Source of the DNA: Zoogloea sp041908905
GTDB taxonomy: Bacteria; Pseudomonadota; Gammaproteobacteria; Burkholderiales; Rhodocyclaceae
NCBI RefSeq assembly: GCF_041908905.1
Contig: NZ_JAYREK010000002.1
Span: 186,001 to 250,000 of the forward strand
Reading direction: 5' to 3'
Length of the DNA: 64,000 bases
How positions within the stretch are numbered: position 1 is the first letter of the stretch; each line of letters starts with the position of its first letter. Below, one piece after another: positions 41,571-51,231 of this stretch. The position numbers and the translations under genes are program-made. A model generated the notes under the pieces. That model did not search any database, had not been told where the DNA came from, and saw nothing but the letters and a program-made list of their open reading frames with translations.

Positions 41571-43406
41571 ATGAACACCCCCCGCCCGCCCCGCCGCAAG
41601 GCCGCCGCCCGGAAAACCCCGCCCAACCCGCCCGCCGTGCGCCCGCCCGCACCGCTGGCCAACACGCCCCCGCCGGCGCCCGCGGCCCCCTGCCGCAACC
41701 CCCTCGACCTGCGCTTCCAGGCTGCGGTGGCGCGGACCACCCTGTCGATCGCGCCGGTCTCGCTGCTCCTCGCCACCGTCGACTGGGCGGCCCACCTGGC
41801 CGGCTCGCCGGGCAAGCGGCTGGAGCTGGTCAACCTGGCCCAGGAGCACCTGCGCCGCATAACCGAATACGCCGGCAGCGTGGCCTTCGCCAGCCCCGGC
41901 TTTCCGGCCCTGCGCTGCATCGCGCCGCCGGCCCAGGACCGCCGCTTCGCCGACCCGGCCTGGCAGAACTGGCCGTTCAACGTGATGCACCAGTCCTTCC
42001 TGCTCGCCGAGGAATGGTGGCAGGCCGCCACCACCGGCATTGCCGGCGTCTCGCCCCACCACGAGCACGTGGTGTCGTTCACGGCGCGCCAGCTGCTCGA
42101 CGTGCTCTCGCCGGGCAACTACCTGCCCACCAACCCGGTGGTGCTGCAACGCACCGCCAGCGCCGCGGGGCTCAACCTGCTGAATGGCCTGGGCAACCTC
42201 ACCGACGATGCCGCCCGCCTCCTCACCGGGCAGCCGCCGGCCGGCGCCGAGGCCTTCGCGGTCGGCCGCGACGTGGCGGTGACCCCCGGCAAGGTGGTGC
42301 TGCGCACCCCGCTGATGGAACTGATCCAGTACGCCCCGACCACCGGCCAGGTGCGCCCGGAGCCAGTCCTGATCGTCCCGGCGTGGATCATGAAGTACTA
42401 CATCCTCGACCTGTCTCCCCACAACTCGCTGGTGCGCTACCTGGTGGGCCAGGGTTTCACGGTGTTCTGCATCTCCTGGAAGAACCCGGGCAGCGCCGAG
42501 GCCGAAATGGGCATGGACGACTACCTGCAGCTCGGCTTCTTCGCCGCGCTGGATGCGATCGGCGCCATCGTGCCGGGCCGCAAGGTGCATGCCGCCGGCT
42601 ACTGCCTGGGCGGCACGCTGCTCAGCATCGCCAACGCCGCGATGGCCCGCGACGACGACGAGCGCCTCGCCTCGATGACCCTCTTCTGCGCCCAGACCGA
42701 CTTCACCGAACCCGGCGAGCTGGCCCTCTTCATCGACGAGGGCGAGGTCAGCCTGCTCGAGGCCCAGATGGCCGAGACCGGCTACCTCACCGCCGGGCAG
42801 ATGGCCGGCGCCTTCCAGCTGCTGCGCTCCTACGACCTGCTGTGGTCGCGGATGGTGGGCGAATACCTGATGGGCGAGCGCCCGCCGATGAACGACCTGA
42901 TGGCCTGGAACGCCGACACCACGCGGATGCCGGCCCGCATGCACAGCCAGTACCTGCGCCAGCTCTTCCTCAACGACGCGCTCTCCGAGGGCCGCTACCT
43001 GGTGGGCGGCCGCCCCATCTCCCTGTCCGACCTGCGCACCCCGAGCTACTGCGTCGCCACCCTCACCGACCACGTGGCGCCCTGGCGCTCGGTGCACAAG
43101 CTCCACTACCTCACCAGCGTCGAGCTGCGCTTCGTGCTCACCAACGGCGGGCACAACGCGGGCATCGTCAGCGAGCCGGGCCGGCCCCACCGCCACTTCC
43201 AGGCCCTCGACCGGCCAGCCTACGAAAACTACATTGCCCCGGACGACTGGCTGCAGCGCGCCCCCCGCCACGAGGGCTCCTGGTGGCCCGACTGGTCGGC
43301 CTGGCTGCAGGCCCGCTCCGGCGCCCCCGTGGCCCCCCCGCCCCTGGGCAACGCCGCCTGCCCGGCGCTCTGCGACGCCCCGGGCAGCTACGTGCTCGAA
43401 AAATAG
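41571..43406 (+). CDS. phaC: Poly(3-hydroxyalkanoate) synthase, class I-type
   Basis: A 611-residue synthase that polymerises hydroxyacyl-CoA into PHA granules. The lipase-like box GYCLGG carries the nucleophile Cys345; the rest of the triad is Asp500 (in DHVAPW) and His528 (in GGHNAG). The N-terminal about 40 residues are Pro/Ala/Lys-rich, then the PhaC N-terminal domain begins near residue 45 (NPLDLRFQAAVART). No phaA, phaB or phasin gene is adjacent, so it may be a secondary synthase. It starts 29 bp after the ABC-2 permease gene with an AAAGGA site and may be co-transcribed with the export operon, which has no obvious functional link. Confidence 0.92.
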   Translation: MNTPRPPRRKAAARKTPPNPPAVRPPAPLANTPPPAPAAPCRNPLDLRFQAAVARTTLSIAPVSLLLATVDWAAHLAGSPGKRLELVNLAQEHLRRITEYAGSVAFASPGFPALRCIAPPAQDRRFADPAWQNWPFNVMHQSFLLAEEWWQAATTGIAGVSPHHEHVVSFTARQLLDVLSPGNYLPTNPVVLQRTASAAGLNLLNGLGNLTDDAARLLTGQPPAGAEAFAVGRDVAVTPGKVVLRTPLMELIQYAPTTGQVRPEPVLIVPAWIMKYYILDLSPHNSLVRYLVGQGFTVFCISWKNPGSAEAEMGMDDYLQLGFFAALDAIGAIVPGRKVHAAGYCLGGTLLSIANAAMARDDDERLASMTLFCAQTDFTEPGELALFIDEGEVSLLEAQMAETGYLTAGQMAGAFQLLRSYDLLWSRMVGEYLMGERPPMNDLMAWNADTTRMPARMHSQYLRQLFLNDALSEGRYLVGGRPISLSDLRTPSYCVATLTDHVAPWRSVHKLHYLTSVELRFVLTNGGHNAGIVSEPGRPHRHFQALDRPAYENYIAPDDWLQRAPRHEGSWWPDWSAWLQARSGAPVAPPPLGNAACPALCDAPGSYVLEK

Positions 43407-43438
43407 CCCTCCTGCCGGAACACCCAGAAAGCCCCGCC

Positions 43439-44767
43439 ATGCGTCACATCCAGCTCACCCTCGCGGCCCTCCTCGCCGGGCTCACCCTCCTGTGGCTGCA
43501 GGCCGAGCCGGGTGCAGGCGCGGCCCTGCCCTTCTTCACGCTGCGCGCGGCGATGATGAACTACACGGGCATCCTCGGCATCGGCGTGATGAGCGTCGGC
43601 ATGCTGCTGGCCCTGCGCCCGGTGCGTCTCGAGCCCTGGCTGGGCGGCCTCGACAAGGCCTACCGGCTGCACAAGTGGCTGGGCATCAGCGGGCTGGTGA
43701 TCGCCATCGTCCACTGGGCCTGGGCCAAGGTGCCCAAGTGGGCGGTGGGCTGGGGCTGGCTCGAGAAACCCCGGCGCGGCCCGCGCCCCGAGGAGACGGT
43801 GGAGATCTTCCGCATCCTGCGCGAGCAGCGTCACCTCGCCGAGGAGATCGGCGAATGGGCCTTCTATTCGGTGGTGATCCTGATCGCCCTGGCGCTGATC
43901 AAGCGCTTCCCCTACCGCTATTTCTTCCAGACCCACCGGCTGATGGCGGTGGTGTATCTGGTGCTGGTGTTCCACTCGGTGGTGCTGATGAACTTCGGCT
44001 ACTGGAGCCACCCGGTCGGACCGGTGATGGCGCTGCTGATGGCCGGTGGCAGCGTCGCCGCGGTGGTGTCGCTGCGACACCAGGTAGGCGCCCACCGCCG
44101 GACCCTCGGGACCATCGAGGAGCTCGCGCGCCACCCGGACAACCAGGTGCTCAAGGTGGCCATCAAGCTGCAGGGGCGCTGGCCGGGCCACCAGGCCGGG
44201 CAGTTCGCCTTCGTCACCTTCGACGCCGCCGAGGGCGCCCACCCGTTCACGATCTCCTCGGCCTGGCAGGGGGACGGGCGGATTTCCTTCCTGATCAAGG
44301 GCCTCGGCGACTACACCCGCCAGCTGCCCGACACCCTCGCGGTGGGCCAGCCGGTAACGGTGGAAGGCCCCTACGGCCGCTTCAGCTTTGCCGGCGGCAA
44401 GGCCCGGCAGGTGTGGGTGGCCGGCGGCATCGGCATCACCCCCTTCATCGCCCGCATGCAGGCCCTCGTCCAGGCCCCCGACGGCAGGGCGGTGGATCTG
44501 TTCTACTGCACCAGCGCGCCGGACGAAGGCTTCATCGGCAAGCTGCGTCAGCTGGCCAGCCAGGCCGGCGTGGGGTTGCACGTGCTGGTCAGCCCGCGGG
44601 ACGGGCGGCTCGACGCCGCGGGCATCGCCGCCGCGGTGCAGGGCTGGCAGGCGGCGGATTTCTGGTTCTGCGGCCCGACGGCATTCGGCAGCGCCCTGCG
44701 GGCAGCCTTCTGCGCCCGGGGGCTCCGGACGGACGACTTCCACCAGGAGCTCTTCGAGATGCGCTGA
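43439..44767 (+). CDS. Membrane ferric-reductase-like flavin oxidoreductase
   Basis: A 442-residue protein. Residues about 1-215 hold six hydrophobic segments of the ferric-reductase transmembrane type, with candidate heme histidines in RLHKWLG, AIVHWAW, QTHRLMAVVY and VFHSVV. Residues about 220-310 are an FAD-binding FR-type barrel (HPFTISS flavin motif), and about 320-442 an NAD(P)-binding domain (WVAGGIGITPFIA and the C-terminal FCGPTAF). It should move electrons from NAD(P)H through FAD to heme and an external acceptor, as in ferric reductases and NADPH oxidases; the acceptor is unknown. It starts 32 bp after phaC. Confidence 0.87.
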   Translation: MRHIQLTLAALLAGLTLLWLQAEPGAGAALPFFTLRAAMMNYTGILGIGVMSVGMLLALRPVRLEPWLGGLDKAYRLHKWLGISGLVIAIVHWAWAKVPKWAVGWGWLEKPRRGPRPEETVEIFRILREQRHLAEEIGEWAFYSVVILIALALIKRFPYRYFFQTHRLMAVVYLVLVFHSVVLMNFGYWSHPVGPVMALLMAGGSVAAVVSLRHQVGAHRRTLGTIEELARHPDNQVLKVAIKLQGRWPGHQAGQFAFVTFDAAEGAHPFTISSAWQGDGRISFLIKGLGDYTRQLPDTLAVGQPVTVEGPYGRFSFAGGKARQVWVAGGIGITPFIARMQALVQAPDGRAVDLFYCTSAPDEGFIGKLRQLASQAGVGLHVLVSPRDGRLDAAGIAAAVQGWQAADFWFCGPTAFGSALRAAFCARGLRTDDFHQELFEMR

Positions 44768-44774
44768 GGCTGCG

Positions 44775-46028
44775 TCAGCGCGCCGCGCAGGCGGCCTGGG
44801 CCACCGGATGGGCCTCGCGGATGGGCACGTTGATCAGCGCGGCCAGGGCCGCCAGCACGATGTCGGCGACAAACATGGTGTCGTAGTTGCCGAACTCCAC
44901 CAGCGCCAGGCCGCCGAGCCAGGCGCCGAAGAACGCCCCGATCTGGTGGGACAGCAGCGTGAGCCCGAACAGGGTGCCCAGGTAGCGCAGCCCGAACAGC
45001 TTGCCCACCAGCCCCGCGGTGGGCGGCACCGTGGCCAGCCAGGTGAGGCCGAGCCCGAAGGCAAACACATAAAAGGTGAGATCGGTCTTGGGCGCCACCA
45101 GGTACAGCCCCACCATCACCGCCCGCGAGGCGTACATCCAGAACAGCAGCCATTTCATGCGGTAGCGCTGGGCGAGCCAGCCCGCGCCCAGGCCGCCGAA
45201 GATGTTGGCCAGCCCGATCAGCGCCAGCGAGTTGGCCGACACGCTGCCCGGCAGGCCGCAGAGGTCCACCGCGCCGGGCAGATGGGTGGCCAGAAAGGCG
45301 ATATGGAAGCCGCAGGCAAAGAACCCGGCGTGCAGGCACCAGTAGCTGCGGTCGGCAAAGGCGATGCGCAGCTGGTCGGTCATGCCCACGCCCACCGCGC
45401 CGCCGCCCTCGGGGTGCTCGGCCTTGTGGCGCAGCGGCCAGGAGACGGGGATCGTCAGGAGGGCGATCACCGCCAGGCTGAACAGCGCCGTCGCCAGCCC
45501 GAAGCCGGCGATCAGCCACTGGGACAAGGGCGCAAAGACGAACAGCCCGAAGGAGCTGCCCGCATTGATGAGGCCCGACGCGAAGGCCCGCCGCGCCGCC
45601 GGCAGGCGCAGCGAGACGGCGCCCAGCAGCACCGAGAAGCTGCCCGCCCCGGCTCCGCCGGCAACCAGCACGCCGAGGCTCAGGGTGAGCCCCAGGCTGC
45701 TGTCCACGAAGGGCGTCAGGGCCATCCCGGCGGCCATCATCACGGCCCCCACGAACAACGACAGCCCCGGCCCGAAACGGTCGGCCAGGGCGCCGAAGAG
45801 AGGCTGGGCGACCCCCCACATGATCTGGGCGACGGCCAGCGCGAAGCTGATGGCGGCAATGCCGAGGCCGGTGGCCTCGTTGATGGGCGCGACGTAGAGC
45901 CCGAGGCTCATCCGCACGCCGGTGGTGACCAGCAGCACGCTGGCGGCGGCGAGGACCAGCAGCCAGAACGCCCCGACCGGCGGGGTGGCGGGCGCGGGGG
46001 AGACGGACGGGGACGGCGGGGAGTTCAT
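44775..46028 (-). CDS. MFS transporter
   Basis: A 417-residue major facilitator with twelve predicted membrane segments. The intracellular loop 2-3 motif is recognisable as GALADRFGPG (residues about 82-91), and a weaker counterpart GAGWLAQRYRMKW lies in the second half (near residue 285). The first about 20 residues are Pro/Ser-rich and cytoplasmic. Substrate cannot be read; weak resemblance to the monocarboxylate/oxalate-formate antiporter group is possible. It is convergent with the reductase gene (7 bp apart) and starts 67 bp downstream of the end of the large kinase gene. Confidence 0.85.
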   Translation of the reverse strand: MNSPPSPSVSPAPATPPVGAFWLLVLAAASVLLVTTGVRMSLGLYVAPINEATGLGIAAISFALAVAQIMWGVAQPLFGALADRFGPGLSLFVGAVMMAAGMALTPFVDSSLGLTLSLGVLVAGGAGAGSFSVLLGAVSLRLPAARRAFASGLINAGSSFGLFVFAPLSQWLIAGFGLATALFSLAVIALLTIPVSWPLRHKAEHPEGGGAVGVGMTDQLRIAFADRSYWCLHAGFFACGFHIAFLATHLPGAVDLCGLPGSVSANSLALIGLANIFGGLGAGWLAQRYRMKWLLFWMYASRAVMVGLYLVAPKTDLTFYVFAFGLGLTWLATVPPTAGLVGKLFGLRYLGTLFGLTLLSHQIGAFFGAWLGGLALVEFGNYDTMFVADIVLAALAALINVPIREAHPVAQAACAAR

Positions 46029-46095
46029 GGCGTACCGCGGAATGCTGTCGGGCTGGGGGGCCGGGCAGCATCCCTCACGCGGGGCGCCAAGTCAA

Positions 46096-49000
46096 TCAGG
46101 GCTTGCGGCCACGCAGGATGGCCAGGGCGGCCGGAAAGTCGTAGGCGGCAAGGGCCCCCTCGAAGCCCGCGGCAGCCTCGCCGAGGGCGCTGCGGATCAG
46201 CGGCGCGGCCTCCCGGGCCTGCTTGATGACCATCACGTTGCCCTCGTCGAGCAGGGTCTCGAGGCGCTTGAGGGTCTCCTCGGCCGCAGCGGCGCTGGCG
46301 GCGGCGTCCGGCGGGCTGGCGGCGGCTGCGGCGGCAGCCTGGGCCGCGGCGACGGTGTCGGCATCCGGCAGGCGCAGGATGGCCGCCACGATGACGGCCT
46401 GGGCGGCCTGGACCGCACTCAGGCGTGCCTCGACGACGGCCGGGTCCAGCCCTTCGCGGATGGCCGCCTCGAGCTCGGCCGCCAGCGCCTGGACGTCGGT
46501 GGCGCCGATCATCCCGGAGACCCCCTTCAGGGAGTGGGCCAGCCGGCGCACCTCGTCGGTGTCGCCGGCGGCCCGCGCCGCCCGGATGCGCTCGCCGTCG
46601 GCGGCATGGCCGTCGGCGTATTTGCGCAGCAGGCGCAGGTAGTTGGGGATGCGCCCACGCAGGTTCTTGAGCCCGTAGGCAACATCGAGCCCCGGCACCT
46701 GGTCGAGCAGGCTGCGGATGTCCTCCCCGGCGGCGGGGGGCGGCGCGGCGGCGACCGCTGCGCTGCCGCCCTCGGGCAGCCACTGCAGCAGTTTGGAGTA
46801 GAGCATGGCCGGATCGACCGGTTTGGAAAGGTGATCGTTCATTCCTGCCTCCAGGCAACGTTGTCTGTCTTCACCGAACGCGTTGGCGGTCATCGCGACG
46901 ATGGGCACCTGGGTCCGGCCGCGGCGCCGGATCTCCATGGTCGCGTCGAGACCGTCCATCACGGGCATCTGCATGTCCATCAGGATCAGATCGTAATCGG
47001 TCGCGCAGGCTTTTTCGACGGCCTCGGCGCCATTGTCGGCGAGATCCACCCGCAGGCCGGCGCCTTCGAGCAGGCACACCGCCACCTCCTGGTTGATCGG
47101 GCTGTCCTCGACCAGCAGCACCCGCTCGCCGCGATGGCTGCGGGCGAGCTTGAGCTCGGCGTCGGGCAGGCCGGCGAGCGGCGGCACCTCGGGCCTGCGC
47201 CCCCGGTGCAGCGCGGTGAGGATGGCGCCCTGGAGGCTGGACAGGGTCACCGGCTTGGCCAGCACCCCCGCCGCCCCGAGCGCCAGCGCCCGCTCCAGCG
47301 CCTGGGCGTCGTCACCGATCGGCATCAGGATGCAGCGCGGGGAGCGCGTGAGGCGCAGCCGGGCGACCTCGCAATCGGCCAGCGCGGCCTCCACGCCCCG
47401 GGTGCCGGCATCGAGCAGCACGACCTCGAAGGGGTCCCTGGCCGCGTCGGCGGCCTGCAGCCGGGCGGCCGCCTCGGCCTTCGAGGCACACACATCCACC
47501 CTCGCCTGCAGGCTGCGGAGCATCGCCCCGAGGGCCACCCGCGACGCATCCAGGTCGTCCACCACCAGCACCCGCAGGCCGGTCAGCAGGCCGTCGGTCC
47601 GGGGTGCCGCAGGGCCGCGGGCCAGACGCACCCGGAACCAGAAGTGGCTGCCCTGGCCGAGGGTGCTGTCGGCCCCCGCCTCACCGCCCATCAGGCGCGC
47701 CAGATGGGCGGTGATGGCGAGCCCCAGCCCGGTGCCGCCGAAACGCCGGGTGGTGGAGGCGTCGGCCTGCTCGAAGGGCCGGAACAGCCGGCTCAGCGCC
47801 TCGGGCTCGATGCCGATGCCGGTGTCGATGACCTCGAAGCACAAGTGCACCTCGGCCTCGTCCTCGGCATCGATGCGGGCGCGCAGCTGCACCACGCCGG
47901 AATCGGTGAACTTGACCGCGTTGCCGAGGTAGTTGAGCAGCATCTGGCTGAGGCGGGTCGGGTCGCCGCGCAGCATGTCCGGCACGTCGGCGACATCGAC
48001 GACCACCTCGACCCCCTTCTGGGCGGCCCGGTCGGCGATCAGCGCGCAGACCTTGCGGACCACCTCCTCGAGGTGGAAATCGGCCTCGTCGAGGGTCAGG
48101 CGGCCGGCCTCGATCTTCGAGATGTCGAGGATGTCGTTGATGATCGTGAGCAGGTGCTCGGCCGCGTCGCTCACCTTGACCAGGCGGGCCTGGGCCTCGA
48201 CGTCCGGGACGCTGCGGCGCAGCAGGTGGGTGAGCCCGATGATCGCGTTCATCGGCGTGCGGATCTCGTGGCTCATGTTGGCGAGGAAGACGCTCTTGGC
48301 GCGGTTGGCCGCATCGGAGGCCTCACGGGCCGCCTCGAGCTCGACCGAGCGCTCCGACAGCACCCGGTTGGCGTCTTCCAGCTGGCGGGTGCGCTCGGCC
48401 ACCCGCTCCTCGAGCTGGTCCCGGTAGCGGGCCAGCTCGGCCTCGGCGCGCTTGCGCTCGGTGATGTCCTCCTGGACGCTCAGGTAGTGGGTAATGCGCC
48501 CGTCGGCCTGGACCACAGGCGAGATGCGCGCGTACTGCACCACCACGCGGCCATCGCGGCGCCGGTTGTGGAACTCGCCCTCCCAGGCCTGCCCGGCGCG
48601 CAGGGCCGACCACAGGGAGACGTAGGTTTCCGGCGGCGTCTCGCCGGAACGCAGGAAACCCGCCTTCTGGCCCAGCACGTCGGCCACCGGGTAGCCCGAG
48701 CTCTCGGCGAAGGCCTGGTTGACGTACTCGATGGTGCCGGCGGTGTCGGTGATGATCACGCTCGCCCGGCTCTGGTCGAGGGCCTGGGAGAGCTTGTGCA
48801 ACTGGGCGTCGGCGGCGTGCTTGGCGGTGTTGTCACGCCACACCCCGGCCACGTAGCGGCGGCCGCGGATCTCCACCGCGCGGTAGTTCAGCTCGACCTC
48901 GCGGGCGCTGCCGTCGGCGTGGCGATACCAGCTCTCGAAGGGCGCCAGGCTCTCGCCCCGCTTGAGCGCCTCGAGTCTGGACTCGGTCTCTTCAGTGATC

Positions 49001-50775
49001 TCCGGGCACTTGATGTCGCGCAGGGTCAGCCGGGCAAACTCGTCGCGGGAATAGCCCAGGCTCGCGCAGGCCGCGTCGTTGAATTCGGTGAAGTGCAGCG
49101 TCTCGAGGTCGAGCAGCACGATGCCGTCCGCCGCCTGGTTGACGATGGCGCTGTAGATCTCCTCCCGCGCCCGCAGGGCCTCCTGGTCGCGGCGCAGCGG
49201 CGTGACGTCGCGCAGGATGCCGAACACCCCGGCAGGCCGCCCGTCGGCACCGAACAGGGGGCCGCGGGTGGTCAGCATGAAACGCCGCCCGGCGGGGGTG
49301 TCGAAGACCTCCTCGCGGGAGATCTCGGCGCCGCCATCGATCACCTCCTGCTCGGCCCGGCGGGCCCGCGTGCCCGCTTCCGGCGGGAGCAGCGCCTCGT
49401 CGGTGTGGCCCAGCATGTCGGCGCGGGACAGGCCATGGAGTTCGCAATACGCGCCGTTCAGGAAGGTGTATCGCCCCTCCGTGTCCTTGGCGTACATCAG
49501 GTCCCGCGAGCCCTCGGCGATCACGTCGAGCAGCTGCAGCTCGCGCAGCTGGCGGCCCTGGACCGCCTCCCGCTGCAGGCTCAGCACCAGGGACCGCCGC
49601 TGGGCGAACCACGCCGCGGCGCCGATGGTCGAGAACAGCGCGAAGGCCGCCGCCGCGGTGATCCACAACACCCGCGGGCGGGAAGCCTCATACACCTCGG
49701 CCTCGTCCATCTTGGCCACCAGCAGCCAGTCGGTGCCGGGCACCTCGCGCCCCACGCCCAGCACCGGCGTCCCCCGGTAGTCGTTGGCCGTCAGGGCGCC
49801 GCCGCGGCGGAGCGGCTGCTCGGAGACGATCACGCCCAGCGCGTCGCGCCGGGTCAGGGGCATCCGCCCCTCGGGGAGCATGTCGTGGCGCAGCGGCGAG
49901 ATGAACTGCAGCGCGTCACCGTCGCGCCGGAACAGCTGGGTCTCGGCGGTCGCGCTCGCCACGGGCCAGTCCTGCACATACTCGAACAGCTCCCGCTGGG
50001 GATCGACCTGCAGGACGATCACCAGCGGGAGCCCGGCGACGCGGGCGCTCATGGGGGCGACGAAATCGAGGTGATCCACCGCGCGCCCGGGCCCCGCGTC
50101 ACGGTAAAAGGGGGTCTCGACCGGCCGGGCCTCCCGCGCGGCCCGGCGCACGGCCTGCTGGAGCGGCGGCGCCACGACGAAATCCCCGCCGCTGCTCAGC
50201 ACCACCCGCGCGTCGGCGTCCAGCACGGCTACCCGCCGGTAGCGGTACGGGCTGCGCACCCCTTCGAGAAACGCCGTGAGCCCGGCCCGGATCCCCGGCT
50301 CCTGGCGGCGCGCCATCTGCTCGGGGCTCAGCACGATGTCGGCGCTGGCCGCCGCCGCCAGCGCATCGGCCCGTCTTTCGTAGAGCCAGCGGTTGATCTG
50401 CCCGACCTTCAGGTCGGCGACGGCCTCGAGGCTGCGGCCCTGCTGGGTGATGTGCTCGTGGAGCGTCACCACCACCCCCGCCGCGCCGAGGGCCACCACG
50501 CCCAGGGCCAGACAGGCGAACGGCAGCCACACCGCGCCCAGCCCGCCCGAGGGCTCGCTCTCGCCGGCCTGATCGCCGGAACGGGCGCGCAGCAGGCCCC
50601 ACAGCAACAGCGAGGTCACGACCACGAAGGCCCAGCCCTTCAGGGTGCTGGCCAGCAGCACGGCCTCGGGGTCGCTCAGCAGCAGGGCGACCAGACTGTC
50701 GGAGAACAGCACCCACCCGGCGGCGAACAGCGCGTAGATCAGCGCGACCCCGGTGGCCGGTGAATTCACACCCAC
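46096..50775 (-). CDS. Large hybrid sensor histidine kinase (PASx3-HK-REC-REC-HPt)
   Basis: A 1559-residue membrane phosphorelay protein. Hydrophobic segments near residues 5-30, 38-60 and 82-105 precede a periplasmic sensor region (about 105-345) and another helix (about 350-370). Three PAS domains (about 405-755) are followed by HisKA, with phosphoacceptor His836 in NMSHEIRTP, and a HATPase domain. A first receiver (about 1070-1190) has VVLLDAG as its only recognisable acidic site. A second, canonical receiver carries Asp1267 in LILMDMQMPVMDG. An HPt domain has His1414 in LAHSLKGVSG. All residues for a His-Asp-His relay are present. The terminal phosphate receiver is not encoded next to it. 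Confidence 0.92.
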   Translation of the reverse strand: MGVNSPATGVALIYALFAAGWVLFSDSLVALLLSDPEAVLLASTLKGWAFVVVTSLLLWGLLRARSGDQAGESEPSGGLGAVWLPFACLALGVVALGAAGVVVTLHEHITQQGRSLEAVADLKVGQINRWLYERRADALAAAASADIVLSPEQMARRQEPGIRAGLTAFLEGVRSPYRYRRVAVLDADARVVLSSGGDFVVAPPLQQAVRRAAREARPVETPFYRDAGPGRAVDHLDFVAPMSARVAGLPLVIVLQVDPQRELFEYVQDWPVASATAETQLFRRDGDALQFISPLRHDMLPEGRMPLTRRDALGVIVSEQPLRRGGALTANDYRGTPVLGVGREVPGTDWLLVAKMDEAEVYEASRPRVLWITAAAAFALFSTIGAAAWFAQRRSLVLSLQREAVQGRQLRELQLLDVIAEGSRDLMYAKDTEGRYTFLNGAYCELHGLSRADMLGHTDEALLPPEAGTRARRAEQEVIDGGAEISREEVFDTPAGRRFMLTTRGPLFGADGRPAGVFGILRDVTPLRRDQEALRAREEIYSAIVNQAADGIVLLDLETLHFTEFNDAACASLGYSRDEFARLTLRDIKCPEITEETESRLEALKRGESLAPFESWYRHADGSAREVELNYRAVEIRGRRYVAGVWRDNTAKHAADAQLHKLSQALDQSRASVIITDTAGTIEYVNQAFAESSGYPVADVLGQKAGFLRSGETPPETYVSLWSALRAGQAWEGEFHNRRRDGRVVVQYARISPVVQADGRITHYLSVQEDITERKRAEAELARYRDQLEERVAERTRQLEDANRVLSERSVELEAAREASDAANRAKSVFLANMSHEIRTPMNAIIGLTHLLRRSVPDVEAQARLVKVSDAAEHLLTIINDILDISKIEAGRLTLDEADFHLEEVVRKVCALIADRAAQKGVEVVVDVADVPDMLRGDPTRLSQMLLNYLGNAVKFTDSGVVQLRARIDAEDEAEVHLCFEVIDTGIGIEPEALSRLFRPFEQADASTTRRFGGTGLGLAITAHLARLMGGEAGADSTLGQGSHFWFRVRLARGPAAPRTDGLLTGLRVLVVDDLDASRVALGAMLRSLQARVDVCASKAEAAARLQAADAARDPFEVVLLDAGTRGVEAALADCEVARLRLTRSPRCILMPIGDDAQALERALALGAAGVLAKPVTLSSLQGAILTALHRGRRPEVPPLAGLPDAELKLARSHRGERVLLVEDSPINQEVAVCLLEGAGLRVDLADNGAEAVEKACATDYDLILMDMQMPVMDGLDATMEIRRRGRTQVPIVAMTANAFGEDRQRCLEAGMNDHLSKPVDPAMLYSKLLQWLPEGGSAAVAAAPPPAAGEDIRSLLDQVPGLDVAYGLKNLRGRIPNYLRLLRKYADGHAADGERIRAARAAGDTDEVRRLAHSLKGVSGMIGATDVQALAAELEAAIREGLDPAVVEARLSAVQAAQAVIVAAILRLPDADTVAAAQAAAAAAASPPDAAASAAAAEETLKRLETLLDEGNVMVIKQAREAAPLIRSALGEAAAGFEGALAAYDFPAALAILRGRKP

Positions 50776-51231
50776 CTCCCGGTCACGGCGGACGCCGCCC
50801 GCCGCGCCGCGCCGCGGGCCACGCGGGGCACGGGCGGAGCGATGGGCAGGACGCAGGGAAAGCTGGGCAAGGGAAATTCCGCTTCAATTCTAGGGACGAC
50901 GGCCGGACACGCCCGCAGGGAAGCACGGCAAGGCCGGAAGCCCGCCCGTCACGGCCCGCGGACGCCCTTCCGGCCACCGCTGACGGTGACCGCAAAACGA
51001 AGGGCGAAACGAAGTATCCATGGGATGGGCGGGCTGCAGGTAAAAAAACCGTCGGCTGGCGTTTTGGGTCGGACACCGGGAGTGGCCCACTCATTATCGA
51101 CCGGCTCCGCCGCATCTTTAGCAAGCCTGCAGGCAGGTGCCGAGCCGTGCGCGCCAAGCTAAACTGCGGCCCTTGCCGAGCCTTCCGGACGCGCGCCGGC
51201 CAAACCGGCCGCCCGACGCCGCCCTCTCCCC
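50776..51231. other. 456-bp intergenic region between divergent kinase and SulP genes
   Basis: No gene or RNA is recognised. GC drops in the middle part (about 50990-51130), which includes A-tracts and TTTAGC and probably holds the divergent promoters; no convincing -35/-10 pair or known operator was found. Confidence 0.5.

Noticed and set aside
45922..50763. Long plus-strand open frame opposite the large hybrid kinase
   Set aside because: It is a shadow of the kinase gene, whose domains and catalytic residues are unmistakable on the minus strand.
50980..51070. Riboswitch-like purine-rich segments (GGGCGAAACG, GGTAAAAAAACCG) between the kinase and SulP genes
   Set aside because: I could not fit the conserved core of the c-di-GMP or any other known riboswitch.
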